Notes: generated by a model from the letters alone, not told the origin. DNA of 64,000 nt from Primula veris (GCA_963682055.1 OY821746.1:20836481-20900480); one strand, 5' to 3'; positions 34,546 to 47,839 are shown, counted from the stretch's first letter. Numbers and translations: made by a program.

Positions 34546-35417
34546 TTAGGGGTGGGCAAAAAATCCGCAAACCCGCCCCGTAACCCAATCCGTGCGGATT
34601 GGGGAGGATTGGGGCGGGTTGGGTGTCAAAAAAAGTTAAATCCGCCCCGCCCCAATCCGTAAAAAAATTCGTGGGTTGGGTTAGGGTTGGGGTTTCCAAA
34701 CCGCGGGTTAATCCATCCCAACCCGTTTCAATCCGCATATATATATATATATATATATATAAATTTTCTCAAGATATTTTTTAATTACTATCTATTATCT
34801 AACAAAACGAGATGCAAAATGTAATAAAATTGATGTAATTAAACTCTTAATGGAATTTCAATATGTTGTCACATACCAATTCAACTTTTCATTGTAAAAT
34901 TTTGCAGTTCAAAGATGTCACTACCCTACCCTCAAGCCTTAAACAATTGTTCGACACTGCCTAAATAATCCCGGTTGATGGTCATACTCAGTGGATTATT
35001 AATTTTGATTTCAATTGTTATGTAGTTTTCTGATTTTGATTATGTTGATGAAGAACAATTTGTTTTGTTTTGTTTTAGATTTGTTACTTATTCCGAACAT
35101 TCTAAACGTATTTTGGTTGGCTTTTAGTTTATATTTCTATTTGAAAGATTTATTTTTAAAAAAATATTTAGCTAAATTATGCGAAATAATAAAAAATTAA
35201 TGACTAAAATGAAAATTCAAGAAACAACCCGCACCCAATCCGCCCCGCTTGATTTGGATTGGATTGGGTTGGGTTGAGGTTTTAATTATAATGGGTTGGG
35301 TTGGGTTGGGTTGGGATTTGAATTTCACTAATCCGCCCCAATCCGTTCCGCCATTTATTTTACGGGGCGGGTTAGGATTGAGACCAATCCGTCCCAATCC
35401 GTCCCGTGCCCATTCCT
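34546..35417. mobile_element. Non-autonomous hAT-type element
   Basis: The left end is TTAGGGGTGGGCA and the right end TGCCCATTCCT. A perfect 8 bp duplication GAAGCCAA flanks it (34538-34545 and 35418-35425). Subterminal zones repeat GGGGCGGGTTGGG and CCCCAATCCG in opposite orientations around an AT-rich core. No transposase is present. Confidence 0.75.
34737..34761. repeat. (TA)n microsatellite
   Basis: About 12 dinucleotides inside the hAT-type element. Confidence 0.9.
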
Positions 35418-35425
35418 GAAGCCAA

Positions 35426-36766
35426 TAATAATTTAATCAGGGTGACGCCTTGTATGTGTTGTGTTATGTTTTCTGGTGAAAATCTTGTCATTGTCGTGAT
35501 GTTTATCGTCATGTGTTTTATTTTCAAAGTTACTTAATATATAATCAAAATTGTCAAAAAAGGTTAAATTACAAGCCCCTGATTATTTTTAGTGATTTTG
35601 ATGTTTAGCTAATTATTATTTAATTTTCCCTTTTACTTTTTTATAATATTGATTATATGTCGAAGGTTTGGTTTCAAACAAGAGAAACGGTGTAGTCAGA
35701 CCAGTTAACCTATAGAGCAACCGACAATATGTCTAGATGTTTTTTAAACGGCTGAGGAACAAAACTGTGGGTTTGTTTACAAAATCATACTAGGGACTCT
35801 TATATCTATAAATTTAATGCTATTTTTTCAGGTTTTATATATTAATATAGCTAGAAAATGTATACTTTTTAAAAAAATTAACATACTTGTTCTTTTTTTC
35901 CCTTGTATGATTTTGATTTCGGAGTTTTTTTACAAAATTTGTACACGATATTACTTGTAATCATTGCATACTTGATTAAGTTGACTCAATTTATCGCATT
36001 TCGATAAATTTAAGTATTTTGCTATTTATTTATCTCTTATATCTCTAAATTTAATGCTATTTTACAACAAAAAAATTTGTATATGATATTACTCTCAGTT
36101 GCATTCTGAGATGAAAAGTGATCATTTTTTAGATTAAAACTCGTTAATTTTGAGTTCAAAAGCGATACACTCGTAGTAATAAATTTTTTTAACTTTGACA
36201 ACAGTATGTTAATTTTTTAATTTCTTGTTATCCAATATGCAAATCATTAAAAGTTGAAGTTAATTAGTATGGAGTTTATTAATTAATGATAGTTTGTTAC
36301 AGTAAACATAAATTAACCCGATATATTTTTCCAAAACATAAAATAAATAAATTTCTATAAATTTGAGAAGGTTAATATATTACAACCTCGTCCTATAAGG
36401 ATATTAATTTACAATTTCGTCATGTTAAACTAATTACAAAATGTTGATAAATGTATCAAAATAAAAATAGGACATTGAACGTGTCAAAAATGGATCTTAT
36501 CTAGATTGACCTATCTTACAAGGACAAAGATGAATGACTTTAACTTTATCTTGTTTATAAATAATGATTTTTGATATATATTGGATAAATCGAATAATAT
36601 ATAGTATTGAAATAATTAACGCAGCCTAGTTTTGCCGTACCCTAAATTTATATTAAATCTTTTATCTTGGTATATGTACGTACATGATACCATAATTGTA
36701 GCCATCCATGTGCAACATATAGTAGTGTAGTGAGTTTCCATATTGGTTAAGAAAGCTAGTATATTA
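35426..36766. other. Intergenic AT-rich DNA
   Basis: No coding, RNA or transposon signature found. Confidence 0.5.
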
Positions 36767-37914
36767 ATTACATGTATTATGTATATGTAGCCTACACACA
36801 ACACGTCAGACTAGGAGAAAGCTTTTAATTATGAAAATGGTTAGAATCAATGGACCTCATAAATCTCTAAAAGCGTATATTCATCCAAATTCAAATTGTT
36901 CTTTCGTTTATTTATTTTAATTAAAATTGGGTGCGAGTATAACCGACAAAAGTTTGATATAATTGATTAAGTTGGTTAGAGCATCTACAATGTTTTATTA
37001 ATTTTTACATGTTAATTGGTAATTGACACATTACACATTATAAATTTATTATAGGTTAAATGACACATATGTATGTTAAAATTAATTCTTACATTGGTTT
37101 ATCATTTTAACTAAGTTATCTATTTTTTATTTAAGTCATGCCTAGTATTTTGAGAGAAATGGTTAGTTGTAGAAGTTTGTTAACTATTTTCGCCACATCG
37201 ACAAAGCCTCATGTTAAATTTAACAACTCTTTTAACAATGTTAAAGTTAATGAATACTAAAGCATAACCATTGTGAAATAAATTTGTTTGTCAGCTAATA
37301 ATTCTTATTTAACAAGAAAGATCACATAGTCATTGCGAGGCTCTTATAAAGCTAATTAAGTACTTTGTCTAACATGATTAGAATTTCAGTAAATTTGGTA
37401 ACCGTCATTATTCGATCACTCACGTCTTCAAAGTGAAGATACTTCTATGGTAGAGATTAACTTAATTATAAAAAAAATTGGACTCAAAACTTCAGATGGT
37501 CAGAACATCTAAATTGGAATAGATATATCATGTGCTAGTATAAGATCATAGTTTCGGTTAGATTTATGGATCGGCATGTGTAAAAAGAAATTGTTAGTAG
37601 TAATGTGGCAAACATTTGGTGGTGTCATTGTAAAAACCTTGTTACAACTAATGTTAAATTCATTGTTAAAAAAGCACAAGACGGTAGCCGGCGGTAAGGC
37701 GCCGTCTATAGCCTAGCCCAACTATGTCTAGGCAAGCCTAAGCTTAAAAAAAACAAGAAAAATAGTTGTAACTATTTGTAAACCATTTTATAAAAAAAAG
37801 CAGGGGTATATGAATTGAGTAATACGGAGTATATAATAATATAATTAGAGCATTTATGAATTGCAAAACCATTCATATATCGATATTGATTGTCATTTGG
37901 CGTCAACCAATAAT
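36767..37914. repeat. Local duplicated unit X-R1, copy B
   Basis: X (36767-37342, marked by CAACACGTCAGACTAGG and AAAATGGTTAGAATCAATGG) resembles 57228-58073. R1 (37343-37914) is nearly identical to 30448-31008. The order X-R1 is the same as in the third copy at 57228-58640. Confidence 0.85.
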
Positions 37915-38858
37915 ATTATTATTCAGTGTCTAATTGTTTGAAAGAAAAGTCTACTTAAACAACAACGACACCATCTGCGTAAATAGAGAAATAATTGTAG
38001 GTCCTATTCACTTTAAGTAATAACACATTCTAAATACCAAAATATAAAAAATAAAAAATAACAAACTAGTCCAAATAGGAAAAAATAAATAAACAAGGAA
38101 GCCGCGTTGCTCGACTGTCGCCTCTCGGGTCAAGACTACTAAGCAACACTCTCTACACCTTTTGAAACAACTTTGCTCTCAAGGTCAACCTTAATAAATG
38201 CGGTGCAACTCTTGACATCCCCTTTTCCAAGTCACTCCTCCCTCGATCAAAAGGTTACCACATAAACTCCTACACTTTTTGTGTGACGAGACATCCGCTT
38301 ATCATCATGATCTTGAACAACCGACGCCCAAATATCACTCCTATGTCACTTAAACATGTACTATCACACATCGGAATCAATTTGATCAATTCGAGGTTAA
38401 AAAAAGAAATGTAGGAATATTTGTCTCAAAGTTCACTCCACCATGGCAATGGAACTGATTAAACACGTGTTAGTTGTGTACCGAAAAATACTTGTCAATA
38501 CTATAAATTTTGTTAATTTTATTCTTTTTCTGAAACACAATAAGAAAGGACATACATTGATCATTTATTAAGTTTTTAGTGTAGATACATCTTTCATGTA
38601 CTAATTCAACTGGATGAGTACGAATTAATATATTATCACATAAATATCATTTAAGCTAGACAAAAAAGACAACAAATTCATGAATATTAATTGTTTATCT
38701 TGTCTCTTTAGGAAAGTAGTTTAGAATAAATTGACCAAAAATTAATGTTTAGTCCCATGAAAATCTTGTCAAGAGAAGAGACAAACATTCATCCATCCAA
38801 TTACATTTCATTCCCAATACAAAGTTTTACACACTCTCCTAATTCATCATCAATAACC
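37915..38858. other. Left part of the MADS block; upstream region of the MADS gene
   Basis: The boundary at 37914 is where R1 would continue into R2 in copy A. A GC-richer patch (38100-38370) may be a decayed transposon but is not identifiable. The last few hundred bases should contain the MADS promoter; I cannot place a convincing TATA box. Confidence 0.4.
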
Positions 38859-41800
38859 ATGGCAAGTCAAAGTACTAGACAAGGCAATGGTCGCCGAAAG
38901 ACAACAATGGACAAAATAGTAAATGAATCATATTGCCATGTCACCTTCTCTAAGCGGAGGAAAGGTCTTTTTAACAAAGCATTCGAACTCTCCATTATGA
39001 TTAAGGCTGAGATCGCAATAATAGTCAAATCTCCAGATGAGAAGGTAAGATATTTGCACCATTTATTTTTATTTATTAGATTTCCTTAGCTTATTAAAAA
39101 CACTTGATTTTATCTGACTTTTCACATATATACTACTCTATAAATGTTATCTAAGCCTAATGTATTGCAAATACTATCAGGCTTCGTGGTTTATCAAAAT
39201 CTATTTACATTCTAATGTTGATCATGAGTTGTTTAATCGCCTATCACGGAATATATACACAAAGGCAGCCTTGGTGTGACCCACACTAGCCTTTGAGCTT
39301 AGGTATCGTCAGATCGATATGCGCCTTTTTTTCTTTATAATATTGGGTTATATAGAAAATTCAATATATATTAACTTACCTAATATTGTAAGAAACTCAA
39401 TTTGATCAGCTGATTAATCATTGACTTCGATTCGAATCTCATTTCTAATGACTTTTGATTTCTATTTATACCATCTTTACTAACCATTTTTTTATATATC
39501 ATATACTTTTTTTAATGTTTAGTTTTTTTAACCATTAAATTTTTCTTTCTGGGTATGTTGATATTTTTTTGTTTCCAAATTAGGTATAAATTAATGGCGC
39601 CAAAATTTAGAATAAACTTAGGTGCTAAATCGCTAGAGGCGATGCATATACACACAAACAAAATCAATCTTAGAAGTAATTCCATATCCATGTAAAACTT
39701 TTTTGGATTGTTACGTAGAAAACTTGTTAATTTTATGTTTTTTTTTTCCAAATGTGAACTTTCAATTGTGTAGTAAACAACTTCGTTTTTCTAAAGAACT
39801 ATTTAGGCCTATGATCAAATATAACGATGGACAAAACTAGAGATTAGAAAAATCCCTCATCATCGGCTTGATCCCACCCCGAAACTCACCCAATCCAAAC
39901 TAATTCCGACCGAAAATGTCGGGTATTCTCCCAACCGATCATTTTCAAGATTAGGATCGAGGTTGATTTTAAATATTGTCTGATAGTCATAGGGTATCCA
40001 AAATAAATTGAAATATCTATTTAATTTTTAGCTATTTATATTATATATATATACCTATATTTTTAAATCTACATACTAGATTACAATTATGTGTTAGCTA
40101 AGTTTTAAAATTGTATTTTATGCTTTTATTTTTAAACTTACCGCTTATTCTAATCGGTCATATTACTCATGCTACTTGTTTAAATTGTATTTATGTTGCC
40201 TATTCTTAAAGTGTACTCCTAATTTATGCTTTTATACATGTTATTTGTTTCACAATCTTGAATGTGATGAGTTCATCTTTTTGGGTGATTTACATACAGC
40301 TTGAAATTGTTATTTATACAACACTAAGTGTTATCTTTTTTGTACTTTTATTATGCAATTTTTAGCTAGTTATTATAATTTTTAGGTTCTTGACTTCAAA
40401 CAAGAGTGTGTCGAAATTATCCCATCCCGACTTGCCGGATATCCGAACTATCGGGTATTCAAAATATCGGGCTCGAGATCGGGAGAACTAAAGTATTCGT
40501 GATTATTATCGGGTCGAGATTTAGGTTGATTTATTTTGGGTCAGGTACCGGCCCGATCCCACCCTTAGACAAAACTATAATATCAAAAAGTATAACTTTA
40601 AAATTTTGTTCCCAAAAAAGTGTAAGTCTCTTACAAATCACTTAACACCTCAATGCAACACGCACCCGCAATTAACGAAAATCCACAGAGTTCCAACAAG
40701 ATTTCTAAAGCTTTGACGAGCCTCCGAAAAGCTCAAACGAGGATTCAACATGCAGTTTATGTAGCTCGAACGTTCTTCCAGGAGCTCCGACGGGCTTTCC
40801 GTGCTCCAATGGTTCCCCACAACTCGAGCGACATCATAGAGTTATGAAGAAATGCCATGAGCCTTATATAATATTTCGTCTAATCCATAAAGTTTTGAAA
40901 ATGACAGAAAAAAGCAAAAGTATCTTACCGAGTTTAGTTTTGGCAAAACATAATAACAACACAACCCGAGATAACTAAAAAATAACTAACTCCATAGCTA
41001 TTGATATGCACTTCATATGAGACATTTCAATTGATTTGCACTTGAATGAATTTTTATCTCTAATCATGTGCATATCATTCGCTATGAGATGGATAATTTG
41101 TTTTTGTTTTTTTAAAAAAACTTCATAAATCCAAAGAATGCACTTTACAAATTATTTTTATTGCTTCTCCATAAAGTATATTTCATTTTTTTTTAAAGAG
41201 TATTATCATAGGATCGAACTTGTGTTATTAACTCTATAATGTGAAGAGCAATTAATGTGTATTTAAGAAAGTGTCTTAACGATAGATATTCAATAGTTAT
41301 ATGGTAGATATGTGCGTTAGAAATGATCATGTCAACTGTTATACGTTTCAAGGCACCAAATTATCATCAACATAAAAAACATCGGATCGGGAAACAATTG
41401 GAAAAGTACAAAAATGAAACCATTCATTTTGAACAACAAAGCGCAATTAAGGAAGTTCGACAACAGGTTTTCTAACAAGCCTTAGAGAGCGCTTTAGAAA
41501 CTTTGAATAGTTGTTTGAACAACGAATTACATTTGCATACCATCTGTGCCAATATTGGTATGTTTGGGACGATGAAAGAAAAATTGGTTCTCATAATAAT
41601 AAAATTGTAAAATATGTCGAAATTTTTTGTGACAATTATCGAATTAAAAAAAAAAATCATAGCGAAGTTAATCAGTGCAATTTGACAGTATAAGCAATCA
41701 GAAATCAAATATAGAATATTCCCACCCCTTCCATAGATTTCTAATTAATCATTAAAGTAAAACACAAAATACCTTAAAGTTCAAATAAATAAGTTCTTCC

Positions 41801-43316
41801 TTCCCCTTTTTATTATTTTAGTCCCGAAACCAAGCCCTGCCAAAAAAGAAAATCTCCTCACTTCAGTTCAATCATAGTATCAATAAATTAATTTTAGCTT
41901 TTTAGTCCGTTATCAAATACAAACTGTTCATAAAAAATAAAATAAATATGAAAATTGTAACCAAATGATTTGCAGTTTATACCAGTTGGTGACTTGGTAG
42001 GCATTCTTGTTTTGTTTGGCACATGTTCTCGAGTATATTGTGAGCGCTCCAAATTTTACAAGAATATCCATCCTAAAAGAAATCATCAAAACGATAAACT
42101 CAATTTATTGTATTGTTGATGAAATTTGTTTGCATATTATTTATAAAACCCCAAAATGGAATAACCTCCAACCCTACCCTAAAATTAACCGATTATCCCC
42201 AAATCTGAAATCCAAATGTACAAACCCTCTCTCTGCTGAAATTCTGATCTCGTTAGATTCCATCCTCCATTCAGCAAACCAGCTCCACAAATAAACTCAA
42301 AAACTCTAAAAACCCCATTTTTATATATAACTGGAGCTCTCAAGAAATATAAATAAATAAACATTAGAGTAATAATAAACAGATGCGTCATTATCAAGGA
42401 AATTTATCAATGGTAAGAACTTTTAAAACAAAAATATTATTAAAGAGGAACATGGGATTTCAAAACTAGTCCCGTTAATAAGACTCGAACCATGCACCAC
42501 TCATTAGTAAGAACTCTTTTTTTTTTTGTAATCAAGAACTTAATATCTCTATATCCTACTCAATTAAACAAACCCGTTGTTTTTTTATTGGCCTCTGTTT
42601 ATGATGGAGTAATAATCTTGGGAATGTAGGCCTTGTTTAGTTTAAATGAACAGAAGAAAATTGTGTATTTTCCTTATCAATGGTCCCATTATTTCATATA
42701 TATGAGTAATTTCATAAAATACAAGTTATAGTTACTATTGTAATTGATTTTGTACTAAATTGTTACAAGTTATTAATAATAAGAAAGTTATATTCTTGAT
42801 CAGGTTTCCTCCTTTGCTCACCCTAGCCTTGAAGTCGTGGCTAACAAATTCCTAACTGGGAACCCTCAGCCCATGTCCTATATGCAACAACGAATACAAG
42901 TTCAGCGTAACGAACAGGTGACTCGAAAGATTACGGAACTTGAAACAGTTGAAAACGAACTAGAGGATGAGATAAAGCACAGTAAAGACCTAGACCTTAC
43001 TCTGGCGCAGAGTCGCAACCAGTATTGTGGTGCATCTGAGAACTTATCGCAACTCAAGCAATTAGTTGCAGCCCTAAAAAATCTAAAGGCTAATGTAAAT
43101 AGGGAAATCGAAACAAGAGTCCTTGTGCGACAAGAAAACTATGATGCTCCAACTAGCACTGTTGATCTCCATACGCAGATGCTACTGCCGTTGGGGGGAC
43201 CCACTTATAATGGGGCTGGAATCAGAAATGGTTTGCCAACTATCACAGGGAACAACTTATATCAAGTAAACGGAGGTAGCAGTAATGTCCGTGGCGGTGG
43301 CGAGGGCAGTGGTTGA
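38859..43316 (+). CDS. Type I (M-alpha-like) MADS-box protein, probably prematurely truncated
   Basis: Exon 1, 38859-39044, starts at an ATG in good context (AACCATGG) and encodes 62 residues with the MADS domain ([35 protein letters not shown]). After a 3.76 kb GT-AG intron, exon 2 begins at 42804 and continues in frame ([19 protein letters not shown]), the typical M-alpha continuation. A charged region that could form a coiled coil follows (about residues 95-150), then a Gly/Ser-rich tail. TGA at 43314-43316 gives 232 residues. The family binds CArG-type DNA and many members act in female gametophyte, endosperm or seed. The same frame stays open for 141 codons after the stop, so the stop is probably new. 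The MADS domain shows some unusual residues (N-terminal TTMD, C in SYCHV). Confidence 0.8.
39838..40567. mobile_element. Non-autonomous hAT-type element in the MADS intron
   Basis: A perfect 8 bp duplication GACAAAAC flanks it (39830-39837 and 40568-40575). The right end CCCACCCTTA fits the family end TARGGGTGGG; the left end TAGAGATTAG is more diverged. Subterminal motifs CGGGTAT and CCCGAT recur. The core is AT-rich and non-coding. Confidence 0.65.
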
Positions 43317-43742
43317 TCATTTACAAATGGGATTAATTTCTTCAGTGGTCATGCTTTGCCACTTTCCCGAGCGCTAAATGTGTATGATGGTAACGAAGGA
43401 ATTGGCAGTGGTGGTGTTTATCACAATGCTGGAAATTGGTCTATGAATAATGGGCCTAGGTCGTCTAATGGTCGTGGTTTTCCATCTTACGCTAGGCTAA
43501 ATGTATACGAATTTGGTGTAGGCAGTGGAAATACTAGTGGAAATGTTTCTCATGGTAGTGATGGTACGTCTCTTCATAATGGGAGTAGTTCCTTTAGTCA
43601 TGGCTTTTCGCCATATACCCGAATTCTTAATATAAATGAAGATGACCAGGTGAACAGAAGTGGTGGCGGTAGTTTCTATGGTGGTGCTAGTGGTTCATTG
43701 TTCAATGCTGGGAGTGGTCGCGGTTTGCCAAGTACAAATTAA
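43317..43742 (+). pseudogene. In-frame Gly/Ser/Asn-rich tail after the MADS stop codon
   Basis: The exon 2 frame continues 141 codons without a stop after the TGA, with three loosely repeated blocks (GHALPLSRALNVY, GRGFPSYARLNVY, SHGFSPYTRILNI) each followed by Gly/Ser/Asn-rich sequence. The repeat before the TGA ([17 protein letters not shown]) belongs to the same series, so this was very probably part of the protein. A second frame at 43660-43881 continues with SSSEVAINNAGSFDGVAEL and may be the original C-terminus, reached through a frameshift near 43730. Confidence 0.65.
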
Positions 43743-43881
43743 TGGTGTAAGTTCATCTGAAGTTGCTATCAACAATGCTGGTTCTTTTGATGGAGTAGCC
43801 GAGTTGGATGGTTCAGTGCCCTCCCATCCCATGGATTTGGGGTCGACTTTCGTTATGGCTCGATTTGATTTTATTTGTTAA

Positions 43882-44293
43882 CTTCAATGTTTTGGAATTT
43901 GGTTTCTTTCTCTTTTGTTTGGTTTGATATTTTGACATTATTTTGTTTTAAAAAGATAAACATCAGTCGGAATTCTTCATGTTATTTTTCATATGGGTCA
44001 TTTTATTTGATCATCATATTTACAATTTAGAATGACTTGCATGCATTTTTACTTTATGTGCAGGCTCGTTTCATAATGTATATTGGATTTATTAAATGAT
44101 ATCATTTTATTGTAAGGCTAACGTGAGCATCATAATGTGCAGGCTGTAGCCTTATAATAAAATTGTATCATTTAGTAGTAAACCAATACTTCAGTGGTTA
44201 CTTTGTAATTAGGATAATTCTTGAAGTTGAGGATAAAACAAAAGAAAGGAAAATGCATTGCGTATTTTCCTCGTCATTGTAATTCATAAACAA
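43882..44293. other. MADS 3' flank
   Basis: AT-rich, no gene. It probably includes the MADS 3' UTR. It ends where R2 begins. Confidence 0.4.
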
Positions 44294-44447
44294 ATGAGAG
44301 GTGAATTTCCGTAGTTGCTACAAAACTTTTTCAGTAAATTGTATAAAACCCATTTTTTTCTTTTTCTTTTTTTTTAACAAAGAGGACAACCCCGCATTAT
44401 ATCATTTCATAAAATTTAGGGCCTAACCCAGTTACACAAGCTATTGG
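44294..44447. repeat. Local repeat R2, copy C, left part
   Basis: Matches 31021-31179 and stops exactly at the CACTA left end after CTATTGG. Confidence 0.9.
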
Positions 44448-45000
44448 CACTACAAGAAAACAGTCAGATAACGACAGAAAATATCGTTACAAATTTCATA
44501 AATCCGTCGTTAAACACCATTTAGCGACAAAAATCATGTCACTGATCTCCATCGTTAAAGATGTTGTCACAACCCTCTTGTGACGAAAAAAAACAGTTCA
44601 TCGCTAAATCTGTGACAAAAATGTGACATATTTCCGTCACATATTTTTGCTGAGAAAACGGTGACAATTCCCCGTTAAATACTAGCGACTACATTGGCGA
44701 TACAAGTGTGTCGCTAAAAAAATATAATATTTTATGCTGACGTGTGATGCTTATGTGGCATTATTTTGAGACGGACTTGTAATATACTTTTGTCACTAAT
44801 AAATATCATTATTTTATTGACATTTGTATTTGATTAAAATAATAGTATTGTTTGTGACATTATTGTGTCGTTGTTTCGTCACTAAAAATATATCATTATT
44901 ATATTGGTTTGCGTATTTGATTAAAATAATAATATTTTTTGTGACAACACTAAGTCGTTTTTTTGTCACTGAAATAGTAGATTATTTTATTTAAGGATAT
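44448..45000. repeat. CACTA 3' terminal and subterminal repeats
   Basis: The 28 bp terminal repeat is followed by many short motifs (GCGAC, TGTGAC, GTCACAT) in alternating orientation over about 500 bases. Confidence 0.7.
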
Positions 45001-45662
45001 TTGGAATTTAATACTATTTAATTTGCTTTAAAATTTTCGTTGTTATGTTTTCGCAAATTTACAAATTACTTTTTTTGGCGCCATTTTTTGAAAACATTTT
45101 GAATATTCTTTCCTTGCTAATTCATTTGTTTGAATCTATTAAATGGTTAAATTTTATTATTAAATGGTTAATTTTTATTAATAAATAATCAAATTTTATT
45201 ATTTAAATAAATAATTTTGATTATTTAAATTAAGTTATATTAAATAGTACTACCTTTTACTACCAAAAAAATTAGAATATCTTAAATAATACATTTTAAA
45301 TGTATTATTTGATATATTTGAATATAACTAAATGAAAAGGCAAAATTATCTACAACCATAAACGATGAGCATACATCATTAGCTGTTTTACAAAATTAGA
45401 TACGCACATCGTTTCAAGCTACGGAAACCCACAATACTACTTAGAAGTTCAGCCGTGCTACTTACAAACCCAAAATACTACTTAGAAGTTCAGCATTACG
45501 CCCGTCGGCATCAACAACCTAAACTAGTGCCTTTCGGTATCAACCAACCCAAAAGATAATTGTTCAAAAGCTACGAAACAGAGTACGAAAACACAAAATA
45601 ACAATGCCTTCAGGCATAAACAGACAACCATTGTTCAGAAACTTGAGTAGTTAAAACACTAA

Positions 45663-47589
45663 TTAAACGACAACTCGACTAGTCATCACCACATCCTCAT
45701 CATCACCATTGTCATTGTCACTGTCACTGTCATTGTCACTGTCACTGTCACTGTCACTGTCACTTGAACTTTCTTCTTGACCATCCTCACAAGCTGCAGG
45801 CCTCGTAGGCTGCGAACCCCTCTGGTTTATCTGGCTTAGCACGATCTCCACAATGTGGGGCACACTGGACCTTATCAAAGATTGCACTGACTCGTGGTAG
45901 TTTTCCTGGATAATACGGCATACGAGCTCTGTAGCCTTATCTTCAATCCAAGCAGGCTGAATAGGAGTGCCAGCCGTGCTGCTAAAGGAGCCGTCGGTGC
46001 TAACAGAAGAAGCCCGGTTCCCGATTCCATAAATTCGTCCCTTGCCCAGGAAGCCAAGTTCTTCAAGCACGTCAAGAAACACACGGTCCTCATCAACCGA
46101 CGATGCCGGTAGGCCAGCCAATTCAGCCTCAGTTACTTTCTCGATCATCTTCTGTTTAAGTGCTACCTGGATATACGTAACATAATTAATAGAGTATTAT
46201 AGACAAAACATAGTGATGCTATCGAATGAAACCCATAAACCAAATTTTGACAGCGCTATGGACTATAAACAAAAACATATCAAGTCTTTCCAGAAATCAA
46301 CAATACAACTAAAAGTCTGTTTTAAAATAAAGATTTTATTATTTACTGCAAACGGCATAATGCGCCAAAAATCAATCCTAAACATTATATAGTTCGTTGA
46401 ATATAAATGTCCTATAACAATGAGCTGGCATATCTGAAATAGTATTTAATTTATAATAAAACAATACAATATGGTAAAAAATAAGAGTCAATCAAAACCT
46501 ACGCTTTTAAAGAAGCAATGCAAAACATTTGTTACATTGCAGATTTTTGTTCACGTTATCAAGAAATAGCCCAGTGAGACAATGAGACAATATAATTATT
46601 TATCAATAAGATTTCAATTACAAGAAATGGAATGAGAACAACTTACGTTGATCTCGGACGATTTCTCATCGCAGAACTTGTCGCCTTTCTTGTGCATTAA
46701 CCGGAACTGTCGTAGCAGGCTAGGCATGGCTCCCTCCTTTCGACATATAGCCAGTGCATGCTCCAAGTGGGACTTGGAGCCGCCCAGATGGACCAAGGGC
46801 TTCTTGCCTGAGTTCCCTCTCCGGTTAGCCGATTTAATTGCACCCTTGGCCTTCGACTCGTCACAGTCCCTTCACACCAGATGGGTTTCTTAACCCTCCT
46901 CTTAAGCTTATACTGCCAGTCAGAGTACCACTTAGTTGCGATACGATTCCAGGTTCCGCGGACTATAGACTCATTCCCAGGTTTCCAAGTACACGCTTTC
47001 TGCCAAGACCAAAATTATGCTTAATAAATAAATATCTAGAAATAAAATAAATTGAATTTCATTTTGCAATACTTTACCTCAAACTCTCTCCAGTATTGCT
47101 CTTTGAGACCCTTCGGTACTAATTTCCATGAGATGGCTTGTTCATCTTGCTTCTGTTTAAATGTCTTGGTGATATTCTTTGAAGCTGAGGGAACAAACCT
47201 GTCCAACAAAATACACCGCAGATTATCACATATAATTGAGATTTACAAATAAATTTAACTTTGACCAAAATGATTGCCTACGCTGGAAACTTGGCTCCGT
47301 CTGCCTGAATGACTCTTATTAAGGTCCTTGTTGCTACCGACAGTTGAACATCCATTGGTTGAGAAGGTGACCTCTGTTGTCTGGATCCAGAACCATACGA
47401 CCGGGCTGGGTGTTCTTGTCGTGCAGTTGAAGTTGGAGTCGGTGACCTCACCACATTGTTGGCAGACAGTTCTTCACTATTTGGGAACTGGAAGAACTGA
47501 GAATCTTGGTTATTTTGAGTTGTCGATTGATTGCGAGGGTGGCGCCTAGCTGGACTAGGAGGAGGAGATGAAACAGTTCTTCGACCCAT
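45663..47589 (-). pseudogene. TNPA-like (Ptta/En-Spm family) transposon protein, one frameshift
   Basis: Four minus-strand exons with good splice sites: 47589-47282, 47198-47079, 46999-46647 and 46166-45663. Exon 1 encodes a serine/proline-rich N-terminus (MGRRTVSS). Exons 2-3 encode the plant transposase (Ptta/En/Spm) domain: ISWKLVPKGLKEQYWREFE, then ACTWKPGNESIV, later VHLGGSKSHLEHALA. Exon 4 ends in an acidic (DS)n run encoded by a TGTCAC hexamer repeat (about 45715-45770). The summed coding length is 1285, not a multiple of three, and the frame visibly changes near 46860. Related TNPA proteins bind the subterminal repeats and regulate and assist transposition. Upstream GA/CT-rich sequence (49430-49600) with a GTAAGT-type donor may be a 5' non-coding exon. 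Confidence 0.7.
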
Positions 47590-47839
47590 CTAGCAGAAAA
47601 TAGCAAATTTAATACAGGAAATGTTGACAACACTGCGAATCTTACACTAAAGTCCTAAACTTATAAATACTTTTAAACATATAAGCATGGGCTAATACAT
47701 TAGAAAAAAGTTTCCCACCTATTTGGTAATATTTTTTAATACTTCACAAACATTTTTAATCACAGTTATATAAATTTTTAATCACATTCTAATTAGAAAA
47801 ACTGAAATTTTTTTTGTAATATTAGTACATGTACCGATT

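Noticed and set aside
34331..34784. Open frames overlapping the PR-1 end and the hAT-type element
   Set aside because: One is antisense to PR-1 and the others are translations of GGGTTGGG-type subterminal repeats.
38100..38370. GC-richer patch upstream of the MADS gene, possibly a retrotransposon coding end
   Set aside because: A short minus-strand stretch looked faintly pol-like, but the similarity was too weak to call.
40653..40847. 64-codon plus-strand frame in the MADS intron
   Set aside because: Short, no family resemblance, and lies inside an intron next to a transposon.
41472..42294. Several short open frames in the MADS intron and before exon 2
   Set aside because: AT-rich chance frames; none joins the MADS exons or shows a motif.
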